Assembly (NCBI RefSeq): GCF_000287055.2
Contig: NZ_AJYQ02000130.1
Coordinates: 1-37,403, forward strand
Source: Vibrio genomosp. F10 str. ZF-129
GTDB lineage: Bacteria > Pseudomonadota > Gammaproteobacteria > Enterobacterales > Vibrionaceae
Length of the DNA: 37,403 nucleotides
Reading direction: 5' to 3'
A model generated the notes under the pieces. It saw only the letters and a program-made list of their open reading frames with translations, was not told the DNA's origin and made no database searches. The translations under genes were made by a program, and so were the position numbers. Of the stretch, positions 1-8,922 are shown in pieces. The stretch's first letter is position 1. Every line of letters begins with the position of its first letter.

Positions 1-30
1 CTTTTGCTTTTGCTTTTGCTTTTGCTTTTG
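1..30. repeat. Hexanucleotide tandem repeat (CTTTTG)x5
   Basis: Five perfect copies of CTTTTG run from the first base of the window. The array may continue outside it. It lies just downstream of the ansA stop codon. No gene is seen in it. Such arrays change length by replication slippage. Confidence 0.9.
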
Positions 31-46
31 AGTAGTGATGTGTGAA

Positions 47-1060
47 TTACAAACTCATTTCACCATGAAGCACTTTCTGCATTTGTTCTTTCACTTCTTC
101 GTATGATAGCCCTTGGCTCAACAAATAATGTAACTTCGCTAAAGCGGCTTCTGGAGTCATATCGAAACCACTAATAACACCAGCATCTTGCAAGGCACAT
201 CCAGTCGCATACCCACCCATGTTTACTTTTCCTGCTAGGCATTGTGTCAAGTTGACCACAATAACACCTCGTTCAGAGGCTTCTTTTAAATGCGCTAACA
301 ATTCCGGGTTTTGTGGGGCGTTGCCAACACCGAAGGTCAGCAAAATCATTGCATTCACGGGTTGAAGCAATGTATTTCGGATTACTTCGTGTGAAATGCC
401 CGGGTACATGGTGATGACCCCAATAGGTTGTGGGGTGATGTTATGAACCTTGAAGGTACCCTGTGGTTTTTGGTCAACAACAACGCCGTTACTGACTTTA
501 ATACTGATTCCAGCTTCAAGCAGTGGCGGCATGTTTGGCGAGGTAAACGCACTAAAACCATCGGCGTGAGATTTAGTACTGCGATTTCCACGCATTAACT
601 GATTATTGAAGAAAAGGGTGACTTCATTGATCGGGTAGTTGGCAGCAATGTGCAGCGCGTTAAGAAGGTTGGCCTGACCGTCTGAGCGCAGTTCGGCTAA
701 GGGAATTTGCGACCCTGTAACGATGACGGGTTTGCCTAGGTTCTCGAGCATAAACGATAAGGCTGATGCGGTGTACGCCATGGTATCTGTTCCATGCAGT
801 ATCACAAAACCATCGTATTTATCGTAATTATCACTGATGTCATTAGCGATTTGTTGCCAGTCCATCGGCGTCATGTCTGACGAGTCAATTAATGGCTCAT
901 ACTCATGAATGGTGAACTCTGGCATTTCTGGGCGGTGAAATTCGGGCATTCCCGCTAATTGCTTTTCCATAAATCCAGCGACAGGAATGTAACCGTGATT
1001 AGACTTTTGCATACCAATGGTACCGCCAGTGTAGGCGATATAGATGTGTTTTCTTGTCAT
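47..1060 (-). CDS. ansA: Type I (cytoplasmic) L-asparaginase
   Basis: Hydrolyses L-asparagine to aspartate and ammonia in the cytoplasm. The 337-residue protein has the family length and no signal peptide, which separates it from the periplasmic type II enzyme. The first catalytic motif TGGTIG is at 11-16, with the nucleophile Thr14. The second, HGTDT, is at 89-93 and gives Thr91 and Asp92. Lys163 in STKSHADGF completes the set. It lies downstream of sppA on the same strand, the order I recall for E. coli, but a hairpin and about 300 bases separate them, so it probably also has its own promoter. No strong Shine-Dalgarno sequence precedes the ATG. Family and function are secure. Confidence 0.96.
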   Translation of the reverse strand: MTRKHIYIAYTGGTIGMQKSNHGYIPVAGFMEKQLAGMPEFHRPEMPEFTIHEYEPLIDSSDMTPMDWQQIANDISDNYDKYDGFVILHGTDTMAYTASALSFMLENLGKPVIVTGSQIPLAELRSDGQANLLNALHIAANYPINEVTLFFNNQLMRGNRSTKSHADGFSAFTSPNMPPLLEAGISIKVSNGVVVDQKPQGTFKVHNITPQPIGVITMYPGISHEVIRNTLLQPVNAMILLTFGVGNAPQNPELLAHLKEASERGVIVVNLTQCLAGKVNMGGYATGCALQDAGVISGFDMTPEAALAKLHYLLSQGLSYEEVKEQMQKVLHGEMSL

Positions 1061-1096
1061 GATGAAAGTCGTACAGTGAATTGGGAACAGGGGGCG

Positions 1097-1102
1097 ATTA
1101 TA
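1097..1102 (-). promoter_or_regulatory. Candidate -10 element for ansA
   Basis: The minus strand reads TATAAT here, about 37 bases before the ansA ATG. The -35 at normal spacing (AGAATT) is poor, so this is only a candidate. The remainder of 1061-1361 holds the sppA terminator and a 12-bp repeat; no gene is visible. Confidence 0.35.
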
Positions 1103-1240
1103 GACCCTTGCTCGAGGTAAATTCTATCTATTGACGCACATTTTATCGGTTACTGTTCTGAATTTATTTTTCACTGCTATTTAACGGGCGAGGGAGTGGG
1201 GTGTTGAGCAATGCAGTGAGTCGTGCGGATGATCGGTCTG

Positions 1241-1280
1241 AAAATAAAATAGGCTAACAATCCAATGATTATTAGCCTAT
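1241..1280 (-). terminator. Intrinsic terminator of sppA
   Basis: A perfect 9-bp stem (ATAGGCTAA paired with TTAGCCTAT) with a 14-base loop is followed on the minus strand by TTTATTTT. It lies about 80 bases after the sppA stop codon. Confidence 0.75.
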
Positions 1281-1298
1281 GTATTTAAGCACTCTGCT

Positions 1299-1334
1299 AT
1301 CTGTTTAGCTATCTGCTTATATATCTGCTTATGC
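1299..1334. repeat. Degenerate 12-bp tandem repeat, three units
   Basis: Three units read ATCTGTTTAGCT, ATCTGCTTATAT and ATCTGCTTATGC. The core ATCTGCTT is the reverse complement of the octamer AAGCAGAT that is repeated after rnd at 14711-14748. The array sits between the sppA stop and its terminator. Confidence 0.65.
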
Positions 1335-1361
1335 GTCTACCATCTAACTCGACAGAAACAC

Positions 1362-3227
1362 TTATTGAACTTGGCAGGTTAAGCAAAAGGCGTATTGCCC
1401 CTTAGGATCATTAAAGCTGTCCAGCAACGTCATGTCGGCAGCCACTTGGTTCATCAGCGGTTTCCATGTGTCTGGAATCCATGAAGCAGGAATCAAGGTA
1501 GAAGCGTCAATATTCAACTTCACGGACACCTGATTCATCATTTCTTGGAAGAATTGCTGTGCTGGAGATAAAGGCTCTTCGACCCAATAGACGTTGTAAG
1601 CCTCCAGTTCCGCCAACTCTGCTGCTAGTGATATGGCGTCATCGAAATCCCCCATTTTATCGACGAGTCCATGTGCCATTGCATCTTTACCTGTCCACAC
1701 TCGCCCTTCAGCAATGGTTTCGAGTGCGTCTAGTGAGAGATCACGGTGAGTACTCACTAGCCCAACAAAACGTTTATAGCCATGTTCAATACCGAGTTGA
1801 AATGCATCGGAAGCGCCTTCCGACATACCCGTTGTGACACCCACTCCGGAAAACGGAGATGTGCCGATACCATCACTGTAAACGCCAAGGCTATTTAGCC
1901 CTTTCTCAAAGGTCGTGATGACACTAAAAATACCAATGGAGCCGGTTAACGTGGTTGGTTGAGCGACGATTTTATCTGCGCTCATCGAAATCCAATAGCC
2001 GCCAGAGGCTGCAAGGCTAGACATGGACACAACCACGGGTTTGTTTGCTGCACGTAATGCATCGATTTCGTTACGAATAACCTCAGAAGCAAACGCACTG
2101 CCACCAGGGCTGTCTACTCGTAAAACAACCGCTTTGACCTTGTTATCATTGCGAGCTTGTCTTAGCAGGTTCGCTGTGGTGTCACCACCAACATTGTTAC
2201 GTGACTGTTCGCCATCCATGATCGCGCCACTGGCAACCACAACCGCAATATCATTGGCTTCGATATTAAATTGGGGTGCCATTGTGCTGCGGTACTCGTA
2301 ATACCCCATGGCTTTGTAACTGTCTTTGCCATTGCTGCCGAAGACATCCGCGAGCTGGGTGCGAATTTGTTGTCTGGTGGCAAGTTCATCGACCAGTCCT
2401 AACTGAAGAGAAAGCTCTGCAAGATTGCCATCGACAGATTTAAGCTGTGCAAGAAATTCATCCATCGATGGGTTCAGTGTTTTTGCATCAATCTGACGGT
2501 TGGTCGCAACGTCCTCGACGTAAGCACCCCACAGTTGAGTGAGCCAACGAGCGGCAGACTCTTTTGCCTCATCAGACATATCATCGCGGACAAAGGGTTC
2601 AATTGCCGATTTATAAGTACCTACACGGAAAACATGCGTATTAACATCAAGTTTTTCCAGCAAGGTTTTGTAGTAAAGAGAATAAGCGCTGTAACCTTTT
2701 AACAATACGGCGCCATCAGGGGACATATACACTTTGTTCGCATAGCTTGCGAGGTAGTATTGGCTTTGATTGTATATCTCGCCAGTCGCATAAATCGGTT
2801 TTCCGGACGCTTTAAACTCATTGAGTGCTTTCGCGATGTATCTCAACTTGGTTAAATTGGTTTCAGGAAGATTACGCAGCGATAACACGATCCCTTGGAT
2901 TTGGTCGTCCGTTTGAGCATGTCTGATGGTTTCAACAATATCAAATAGGACATTCTCTTTAGGGAGTTCCTGACCAAAGAGTGAGCCGGTTAACGAATCC
3001 ATTGGATTGTTGTAGGTTCTTTGCTCGACAATCGGGCCAGAAAGATTGAGTACAAGCGCCGATTGCTCTTTTACCGTTGGTGTAGGTGCTTCGATACTCG
3101 TGAATAAAAAGTAGATAACGGCCAGGCTGAGGATAAAAATCAGGTTAGTTAATGCAAGACGAATAAAGGTGATGAGTTTCCATAATCCTTTAAAAATCAT
3201 TCCAATAAATTTGAATAGTTTTTTCAT
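1362..3227 (-). CDS. sppA: Signal peptide peptidase SppA, 67-kDa type
   Basis: Membrane-anchored serine protease that degrades signal peptides released after protein export. At 621 residues it is the long, double-domain form found in enterobacteria and vibrios. One membrane segment spans about 27-46 after a basic N-terminus. The catalytic dyad is split between the two halves: Lys206 in VGTYKSAIEPF and Ser408 in SLAASGGYW, equivalent to Lys209 and Ser409 of the E. coli enzyme. The Clp-like motif RVDSPGGSAFASE is at about 370-382. The gene diverges from fadH and precedes ansA. A terminator hairpin follows at 1241-1280. Confidence 0.97.
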   Translation of the reverse strand: MKKLFKFIGMIFKGLWKLITFIRLALTNLIFILSLAVIYFLFTSIEAPTPTVKEQSALVLNLSGPIVEQRTYNNPMDSLTGSLFGQELPKENVLFDIVETIRHAQTDDQIQGIVLSLRNLPETNLTKLRYIAKALNEFKASGKPIYATGEIYNQSQYYLASYANKVYMSPDGAVLLKGYSAYSLYYKTLLEKLDVNTHVFRVGTYKSAIEPFVRDDMSDEAKESAARWLTQLWGAYVEDVATNRQIDAKTLNPSMDEFLAQLKSVDGNLAELSLQLGLVDELATRQQIRTQLADVFGSNGKDSYKAMGYYEYRSTMAPQFNIEANDIAVVVASGAIMDGEQSRNNVGGDTTANLLRQARNDNKVKAVVLRVDSPGGSAFASEVIRNEIDALRAANKPVVVSMSSLAASGGYWISMSADKIVAQPTTLTGSIGIFSVITTFEKGLNSLGVYSDGIGTSPFSGVGVTTGMSEGASDAFQLGIEHGYKRFVGLVSTHRDLSLDALETIAEGRVWTGKDAMAHGLVDKMGDFDDAISLAAELAELEAYNVYWVEEPLSPAQQFFQEMMNQVSVKLNIDASTLIPASWIPDTWKPLMNQVAADMTLLDSFNDPKGQYAFCLTCQVQ

Positions 3228-3397
3228 CGAATCTTCACTGCAGTTGACCCAACAGCGTCCATGATGGTGTTTGTGTATGCAACTTCATATCCTACGTCAT
3301 CTCAATTTTTCAAACAACAGTGTTATCACGCAGGCTAGCGGATAGAGGCGGTGACGAACCCGATGTTGATGGGTGTTGCAAAAATGTAAACAGTTGT

Positions 3398-3426
3398 TTG
3401 ATTTATTGTCTAACTATCAATATTGT
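3398..3426 (+). promoter_or_regulatory. Candidate sigma-70 promoter of fadH
   Basis: A -35 TTGATT (3398-3403) and a -10 TATTGT (3421-3426) are separated by exactly 17 bases. Transcription would begin near 3433, giving a short leader before the ATG at 3458. The FadR-like palindrome overlaps the -10, as expected for a repressed promoter. Confidence 0.55.
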
Positions 3427-3439
3427 GGTCGGACCACGA
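3423..3439. promoter_or_regulatory. FadR operator upstream of fadH
   Basis: The 17-mer contains the perfect palindrome GTGGTCGGACCAC. Its core TGGTCGGACCA matches the FadR consensus AACTGGTCNGACCAGTT at every core position; only the outer bases differ. FadR represses beta-oxidation genes until long-chain acyl-CoA binds it. The site overlaps the predicted -10 of fadH. Confidence 0.8.
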
Positions 3440-3457
3440 ATAATAATAGATGAAGTG

Positions 3458-5470
3458 ATGTCAGCCATGTATTCAAATTTACTACAGCCTCTCGATCTTG
3501 GATTTACTCAACTGCGAAACCGCGTTCTTATGGGGTCAATGCACACTGGATTAGAAGAAGACAAAAAAGGCCTAGATAAACTGGCTGCTTTTTACGAAGA
3601 GCGAGCAAAAGGTGGTGTAGGACTTATTGTTACGGGTGGATTCTCTCCAAACTTACGTGGCCGGTTAACGCCTTTTAGTGCCGAATTCAGCAAACCCAAA
3701 CATGCTCAATCTCATAAAGTTGTGACGGATGCCGTACACAAGCATGGCGGGAAAATCGCTCTGCAACTTTTGCATGCTGGGCGTTACGCGATGCATCCGT
3801 TCGCACAAAGTGCGTCTGGCATGAAAGCGCCGATCGCGAAATTTGCACCCAGTGAAATGAGTCCACGCCAGATCAAAAAAACCATCGATGCCTTTGCCAA
3901 CAGTGCGGAACTAGCAAAATTGGCGGGTTACGATGGTATCGAAGTGATGGGTTCCGAAGGTTACCTTATTAACCAGTTCATCTGTAAGCGCACCAATATG
4001 CGATACGATGAGTGGGGAGGGAGCTATGAAAAACGTATGCGTTTTCCTCTTGAGATTGTTCGCTCTATCCGAAAATCAGTCGGTGATGACTTCATTATCA
4101 TCTTTAGATTATCGATGTTGGATTTAGTTGAGCAAGGCAGCACGTTTGAGGATGTGGTGTTGCTGGCTCAAAAGCTAGAAGAGGCGGGTGTAACCATTAT
4201 TAATACAGGGATTGGTTGGCATGAAACAAGAATACCAACGATTGCAACACAAGTGCCTAGAGGCGCCTTTACTTGGGTCACTGAGAAAGTAAAACCGTAC
4301 GTGAATATCCCCGTGGTGACTTGTAACCGAATTAACACGCCCGAAGATGCAGAAAGAATCTTAAGCTCAGGTCAAGCGGATATGGTCTCGATGGCTAGAC
4401 CATTTTTGGCCGATCCAGAGTTTGTATTGAAAGCGGAACAAAATAAAGCGCAGTTCATCAACACCTGTATTGGTTGTAATCAAGCGTGTTTAGATAATGT
4501 CTTTAAAGGGAAGCGAGCCAGTTGTTTAGTGAACCCTCGAGCGTGTCATGAAACTGAAATTGTGGTGAAACCAGCAACAGCCAAAAAAAGAATTGCCGTC
4601 GTTGGTGCTGGGCCAGCAGGTCTTGCTTGCGCCACAACGCTTGCAGAGCGCGGACACAGTGTGGATTTGATTGAGAAAAATGATCGTATTGGCGGGCAAT
4701 TTAGACTGGCGATGCAAATTCCGGGGAAAGAGGAGTTCAGAGAAACCATTCGATACTTTGCAAATCGAATTGATTCAACCGGTGTGAATTTGCTCCTTGA
4801 TACCACCGCAACATTTGAAGACTTAGCGGAGTATGATGAAGTCGTGATGGCGTCCGGCGTTGAACCTAGAAAGGTCAATATTTCGGGCATCGATAACGCG
4901 GATAAGGTTATCGATTACCAAACGCTCATTCGCGAAAAATCCCCAGTTGGCAACAAGGTCGCGATTGTTGGGGCAGGGGGGATTGGAATTGATATTGCGA
5001 CCATGATTACAGAGCCAGAAGATAATAGCCTTGAAGATTGGTTGCATGATTGGGGAATCGATAAAGAGATTGCCCATCCAGGCGGTTTGTTCCCATATCC
5101 CGCTTCTTTTAGTGATAAAACGGTTTGGGTGTTGCAGCGACGTCAGGGCCGAGTAGGCAAAGGGCCAGGAAAGACGACAGGTTGGATTCACAAAAGAACG
5201 CTTGAGAAACGTGGCGTCAACTTGCTTGGTGGTGTTCAGTATCAAAAAATCGATGATGATGGATTGCATATCACCCTAAAAGGGGAGCCCAAAATATTGG
5301 ATGCCGATAAGATTGTCATTTGTGCCGGGCAAGAATCGGTTCGCCCATTCGAAGACCGCTGGGCTGAAATGGAAGGAAAACTGCATGTTATTGGCGGCGC
5401 TGACCATGCCGGTGAGTTGGATGCGGTGAGAGCGATTAAACAGGGTGTGGAACTCGCCATACGTTTGTAA
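3458..5470 (+). CDS. fadH: 2,4-dienoyl-CoA reductase (NADPH), FadH
   Basis: Reduces 2,4-dienoyl-CoA intermediates so that unsaturated fatty acids with even-position double bonds can enter beta-oxidation. An FMN-binding TIM barrel (about 1-330) holds Tyr169 in GSEGYLINQF and His255 in TGIGWHE, the expected active-site pair. Four cysteines (337, 340, 344, 356) bind the [4Fe-4S] cluster. A Rossmann FAD motif VVGAGPAGLACA follows, then a second nucleotide motif VGAGGIGID for NADPH. Length is 670 residues against about 672 in E. coli. The frame is open upstream to 3320, but that part covers the promoter and FadR site. ATG 3467 is an alternative start; neither has a strong ribosome binding site. 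Confidence 0.95.
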   Translation: MSAMYSNLLQPLDLGFTQLRNRVLMGSMHTGLEEDKKGLDKLAAFYEERAKGGVGLIVTGGFSPNLRGRLTPFSAEFSKPKHAQSHKVVTDAVHKHGGKIALQLLHAGRYAMHPFAQSASGMKAPIAKFAPSEMSPRQIKKTIDAFANSAELAKLAGYDGIEVMGSEGYLINQFICKRTNMRYDEWGGSYEKRMRFPLEIVRSIRKSVGDDFIIIFRLSMLDLVEQGSTFEDVVLLAQKLEEAGVTIINTGIGWHETRIPTIATQVPRGAFTWVTEKVKPYVNIPVVTCNRINTPEDAERILSSGQADMVSMARPFLADPEFVLKAEQNKAQFINTCIGCNQACLDNVFKGKRASCLVNPRACHETEIVVKPATAKKRIAVVGAGPAGLACATTLAERGHSVDLIEKNDRIGGQFRLAMQIPGKEEFRETIRYFANRIDSTGVNLLLDTTATFEDLAEYDEVVMASGVEPRKVNISGIDNADKVIDYQTLIREKSPVGNKVAIVGAGGIGIDIATMITEPEDNSLEDWLHDWGIDKEIAHPGGLFPYPASFSDKTVWVLQRRQGRVGKGPGKTTGWIHKRTLEKRGVNLLGGVQYQKIDDDGLHITLKGEPKILDADKIVICAGQESVRPFEDRWAEMEGKLHVIGGADHAGELDAVRAIKQGVELAIRL

Positions 5471-5499
5471 TCAACAAACAGATAGCGTTATTAAGAATA

Positions 5500-5530
5500 A
5501 AAATGGCGCCTTAACAGCGCCATTTTTATT
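5500..5530. terminator. Bidirectional terminator between fadH and purU
   Basis: A perfect 10-bp stem, AAAATGGCGC paired with GCGCCATTTT, has a 7-base loop. T-rich sequence follows on the plus strand and also on the minus strand, so it can end both convergent transcripts. Confidence 0.88.
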
Positions 5531-5609
5531 GTCTATTTGTCACTATTGTCTTTGTCTGCAGAATAGGTAGCCAACCACTAAAGCAGCCAATCGCTAAATC
5601 TGTCAAAAA

Positions 5610-6443
5610 TTAAAGAATGACAGTCTTGTTTCCGTAAACGAAAACGTGATCATTTAATACTTTGTTGAGCGCTTTGCTCAGCACATTTTTCTCTACATCT
5701 CGACCTGCTCGCGCCATGTCTTGTGCGCTAAAGTTGTGGTCGACCGGGATAACATCTTGTTTGATGATTGGCCCTTCATCCAAATCATTGGTGACAAAGT
5801 GAGCTGTGGCACCAATGATTTTTACACCGCGTTCGTAAGCTTGTTGGTATGGCTTCGCACCGATAAACGCGGGTAAGAAACTATGGTGGATATTAATGAT
5901 TTTATGGTGGTATTTTTCCACAAATCCAGGGGTCAATACGCGCATGTATTTGGCCAGAACTAAATAATCAGCATCATATTTTTCTATCACTTCAAGCATC
6001 TCTTGCTCATGTTCTTCTCTATTGAGACCTTCATGAGAGACAGTATGGTAAGGGATATCGAAACGTTCAGTGAGCGTTTTTAGGGTGTCGTAGTTACCGA
6101 CTACCGCCGCAATGTCGACATCTAAACTGCCATCGTAGTTCTTCATTAGAATATCACCTAAGCAGTGAGATTCTTTGGTCACGAGAATAACAATACGCTT
6201 GCGGGTAGAGCTGACTAAACGACGTTTTGTGCCCTCAGGAAGCGCTTGGTCAAGGTCGGCGAGCAATGTTTGATCGTTAAAGTAGCCTTCCAACTCAGTA
6301 CGCATAAAGAAATGCCCACTGGTGTTATCTACAAACTCATTGTTATGGATGATATTGAGTTGATGTTTGTAACAAATATTGGTGATTTTTGAGATCAGCC
6401 CAGGTGCATCTTTGCTGTGGGTTAGGAGTGTTTTTTTTTCCAT
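5610..6443 (-). CDS. purU: Formyltetrahydrofolate deformylase PurU
   Basis: Hydrolyses 10-formyl-tetrahydrofolate to formate and tetrahydrofolate, balancing one-carbon pools and supplying formate for purine synthesis. An ACT regulatory domain occupies about 5-80 (ITNICYKHQLNIIHNNEFVD). The formyltransferase-fold domain from about 84 carries Asn184 and His186 in NIHHSFLPAF and Asp222 in LDEGPI, the expected catalytic triad. The frame stays open 26 codons further upstream, but the ATG at 6443 gives 277 residues, aligns with E. coli PurU from its first residues, and has GGAAG about 10 bases ahead. It is convergent with fadH across a shared terminator. Confidence 0.95.
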   Translation of the reverse strand: MEKKTLLTHSKDAPGLISKITNICYKHQLNIIHNNEFVDNTSGHFFMRTELEGYFNDQTLLADLDQALPEGTKRRLVSSTRKRIVILVTKESHCLGDILMKNYDGSLDVDIAAVVGNYDTLKTLTERFDIPYHTVSHEGLNREEHEQEMLEVIEKYDADYLVLAKYMRVLTPGFVEKYHHKIINIHHSFLPAFIGAKPYQQAYERGVKIIGATAHFVTNDLDEGPIIKQDVIPVDHNFSAQDMARAGRDVEKNVLSKALNKVLNDHVFVYGNKTVIL

Positions 6444-6527
6444 TTGTGGTTTGCTTCCATTAATTATTTTTTTGGGCTTAAAACTAATTTCAGGTTCTGT
6501 GAACGGTGACGTAACCCTCAATATACC

Positions 6528-6536
6528 TGCTATAAT
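6528..6536 (+). promoter_or_regulatory. Extended -10 promoter candidate
   Basis: TGCTATAAT is a consensus extended -10, which needs little help from a -35. It lies about 100 bases upstream of the 66-residue gene at 6640 and could drive that gene and yoaA. No good -35 is seen at 17 bases. Confidence 0.45.
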
Positions 6537-6639
6537 TAATCTATTATCGACTATGTTTCAACAAAAGATGTTGCCAAGAAGCTAGGTTTATTCTTTGTTG
6601 TTGTCGATTCTATCGTTAGAAGTAATAGAGGTGCTGTAT

Positions 6640-6840
6640 ATGGATAAAGAATTGCTAGCGCGTAAATTGTATGTTGAACGAGTCAATGCCCTTATGGGGG
6701 ATAGCGAAATCAACGAAACAGTTTTGACAGAAATGTGGGAAAGCAAAGCGTCTCCGGCTGATGCTGCCAAAGCTATGTTAAATGAAGACAACGGATTCGA
6801 TGGACCAGCTTGGCTCTCTCGATACCTAAATAGAAAATAA
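6640..6840 (+). CDS. Small conserved-looking protein of unknown function (66 aa)
   Basis: I do not recognise this protein. It is small, acidic and probably helical, with no cysteine, no membrane segment and no signal peptide. The tail ends in PAWLSRYLNRK. The ATG at 6640 is preceded by AGAGGTG at a good distance, which favours it over the upstream in-frame codon at 6595. It sits 107 bases before yoaA on the same strand and diverges from purU. A consensus extended -10 lies about 100 bases upstream. The good ribosome binding site and tight fit between two core genes support a real gene. Confidence 0.75.
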   Translation: MDKELLARKLYVERVNALMGDSEINETVLTEMWESKASPADAAKAMLNEDNGFDGPAWLSRYLNRK

Positions 6841-6947
6841 GCCCTCCTAAGATTTAGCAAACACCTCCGGCGAGGATCACAATCTGATTCGCGCCGGCTC
6901 ACTAAAACTGACATAATCCATTCATCTCTTTTTGCCAGTTTATTCAC

Positions 6948-8906
6948 ATGATTTTAAAAACCTTCTCTGCTGATGGTGCGCTGGGTAAAGCGATTCCCGG
7001 CTTTCAACCACGGCAACCCCAACTCGATATGGCACAAGCTGTCTATGAGGCAATTGCGCAGCAGAGTCAACTGGTCGTTGAGGCGGGTACGGGGACGGGA
7101 AAGACCTTTGCGTATCTTGTTCCCGCATTGCTCAGCGGTAAGAAAGTGATCATCAGTACCGGATCTAAAAACCTTCAAGAACAACTCTTTCACCGAGACT
7201 TACCCTTAATGGTTGAAGCCCTTGGGTTTTATGGTCAAGTGGCGCTGCTCAAAGGTCGCTCAAATTATCTTTGTTTAGATCGCTTGAGTCGTCAAATGGT
7301 CGAAAGCCACACCAATACCGCAGATCCGACGTTACTCACTCAATTAATCAAAGTGCGCAGCTGGGTATCGCAAACTAAAAGTGGTGATTTAGGGGATTGT
7401 GATGAAATCGCTGAAGACAGCCCTATTATTCCGACCATTACATCAACCAATGATAATTGCCTTGGAAAAGAGTGCCCAAGCTATACGGACTGTTTTGTAC
7501 TCAAAGCCAGAAAAAGAGCGATGGACTCAGATGTTGTGGTGGTGAACCATCACTTGTTTCTTGCCGATTTGGCTATCAAAGAGACAGGTTTTGGAGAACT
7601 GATCCCAGAGGCTGAAGTGTTCATTTTTGATGAAGCGCACCAATTGCCTGACATCGCAAGCCAATATTTTGGTCAATCAGTGTCAAGCCGACAGGTTCAA
7701 GAGTTGGCTAAAGACATAGAAATCGCCTACCGAACAGAAGCGAAAGATATGCGACAACTGCAAAAAGTGGGCGACAGTCTCGTTCAATCTGCCATGGATC
7801 TGCGGATTGTTCTTGGCGATGCGAACTTCCGCGGTAACTGGCGTGAAGCGGTCGGCTCTCCAATCATTGCCCGCGAACTACGCCGTTTACAAGACGCATT
7901 AGATTTTGCCATTGAAGTGCTAAAACTCGCATTAGGTCGAAGCCAATTGCTCGATACCGCCTTTGAGCGTGCCAATCTCATCAAGGCAAGGCTCGAACGC
8001 GTCTGTGATGTGTCGATAACGGGTTACTCCTACTGGTTTGATACCACGCCGCGCCATTTCACTCTGCACATTACGCCGCTTTCGGTTGCCGATAAGTTCC
8101 AAGAACAAATTGAGCAGAAACAGGGCGCCTGGATTTTCACTTCGGCTACGCTGGCGGTTAACGAAGACTTCGGTTACTTTACTTCGCGTCTTGGCATCGA
8201 GCCTAAACAAAAACTGGCCTTGCCAAGTCCGTTCGATTACCAAACCCAAGCTAAGCTCTGTGTGCCTCGCTACTTGCCTGAGCCCAATAGCCCAGGGATG
8301 GCCGATAAACTGGTTGAAGTGCTTGGGCCTGTGATTGAAGAGAATCAAGGTCGCTGCTTTTTCTTGTGTACCTCACACAGCATGATGAGAGAGCTTGGAG
8401 AACGATTCAGAGAAACATTAAGTGTGCCAGTGTTGCTTCAAGGTGAAACCAGCAAGCAAAAAACGTTAGCCGAATTTATGGAATTGGGTAATGCATTACT
8501 GGTTGCAACGGGGGCATTTTGGGAGGGGATAGATGTTAGAGGAGACGCATTAAGCTGTGTTATCATCGACAAATTACCCTTTACGGCCCCTGATGACCCA
8601 TTATTAAAAGCACGTATTGAAGATTGTCGCGAGAAAGGGGGCGATCCTTTTGCACAAGTCCAACTGCCAGATGCGGTTATTACTTTGAAGCAGGGCGTCG
8701 GGCGTTTGATACGAGATAAAAAAGACCATGGTGCGTTGATTATCTGTGACAATCGCTTAGTAACCAAAGAGTATGGCAGGCTGTTTTTAGCCAGCTTACC
8801 GCCAATTCCTAGAACGCGGGATTTAGACAGTGTTCAAGCTTTTTTACGAGGGCTTGACCAACCAACACCTAGTGATATGAATAACAAAGCTAGTGACATT
8901 AATTAA
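6948..8906 (+). CDS. yoaA: YoaA, DinG/XPD-family Fe-S DNA helicase
   Basis: ATP-dependent 5'-3' DNA helicase of the XPD/DinG type, linked in E. coli to DNA repair and replication-block tolerance through the HolC clamp-loader subunit. Walker A EAGTGTGKT is at 45-53 and the DEAH box at 228-231. Cys109, Cys171, Cys176 and Cys182 lie between them at the spacing of the [4Fe-4S] domain. Helicase motif VI, QGVGRLIRD, is near 582-590. Its 652 residues are near the 636 of E. coli YoaA, and the N-terminal GKAIPGFQPRQPQ matches. No clear ribosome binding site precedes the ATG. tsaB begins 16 bases after the stop, so the two are probably cotranscribed. Confidence 0.94.
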   Translation: MILKTFSADGALGKAIPGFQPRQPQLDMAQAVYEAIAQQSQLVVEAGTGTGKTFAYLVPALLSGKKVIISTGSKNLQEQLFHRDLPLMVEALGFYGQVALLKGRSNYLCLDRLSRQMVESHTNTADPTLLTQLIKVRSWVSQTKSGDLGDCDEIAEDSPIIPTITSTNDNCLGKECPSYTDCFVLKARKRAMDSDVVVVNHHLFLADLAIKETGFGELIPEAEVFIFDEAHQLPDIASQYFGQSVSSRQVQELAKDIEIAYRTEAKDMRQLQKVGDSLVQSAMDLRIVLGDANFRGNWREAVGSPIIARELRRLQDALDFAIEVLKLALGRSQLLDTAFERANLIKARLERVCDVSITGYSYWFDTTPRHFTLHITPLSVADKFQEQIEQKQGAWIFTSATLAVNEDFGYFTSRLGIEPKQKLALPSPFDYQTQAKLCVPRYLPEPNSPGMADKLVEVLGPVIEENQGRCFFLCTSHSMMRELGERFRETLSVPVLLQGETSKQKTLAEFMELGNALLVATGAFWEGIDVRGDALSCVIIDKLPFTAPDDPLLKARIEDCREKGGDPFAQVQLPDAVITLKQGVGRLIRDKKDHGALIICDNRLVTKEYGRLFLASLPPIPRTRDLDSVQAFLRGLDQPTPSDMNNKASDIN

Positions 8907-8922
8907 ATAGATAGAGACATCA

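Noticed and set aside
3320..3457. N-terminal extension of FadH
   Set aside because: The frame is open, but it covers the promoter and FadR operator and adds 46 residues absent from the E. coli protein.
6867..6897. Terminator between the 66-residue gene and yoaA
   Set aside because: CCGGCG/CGCCGG can pair, but the stem is only 6 bp, the loop is 19 bases, and no T tract follows.
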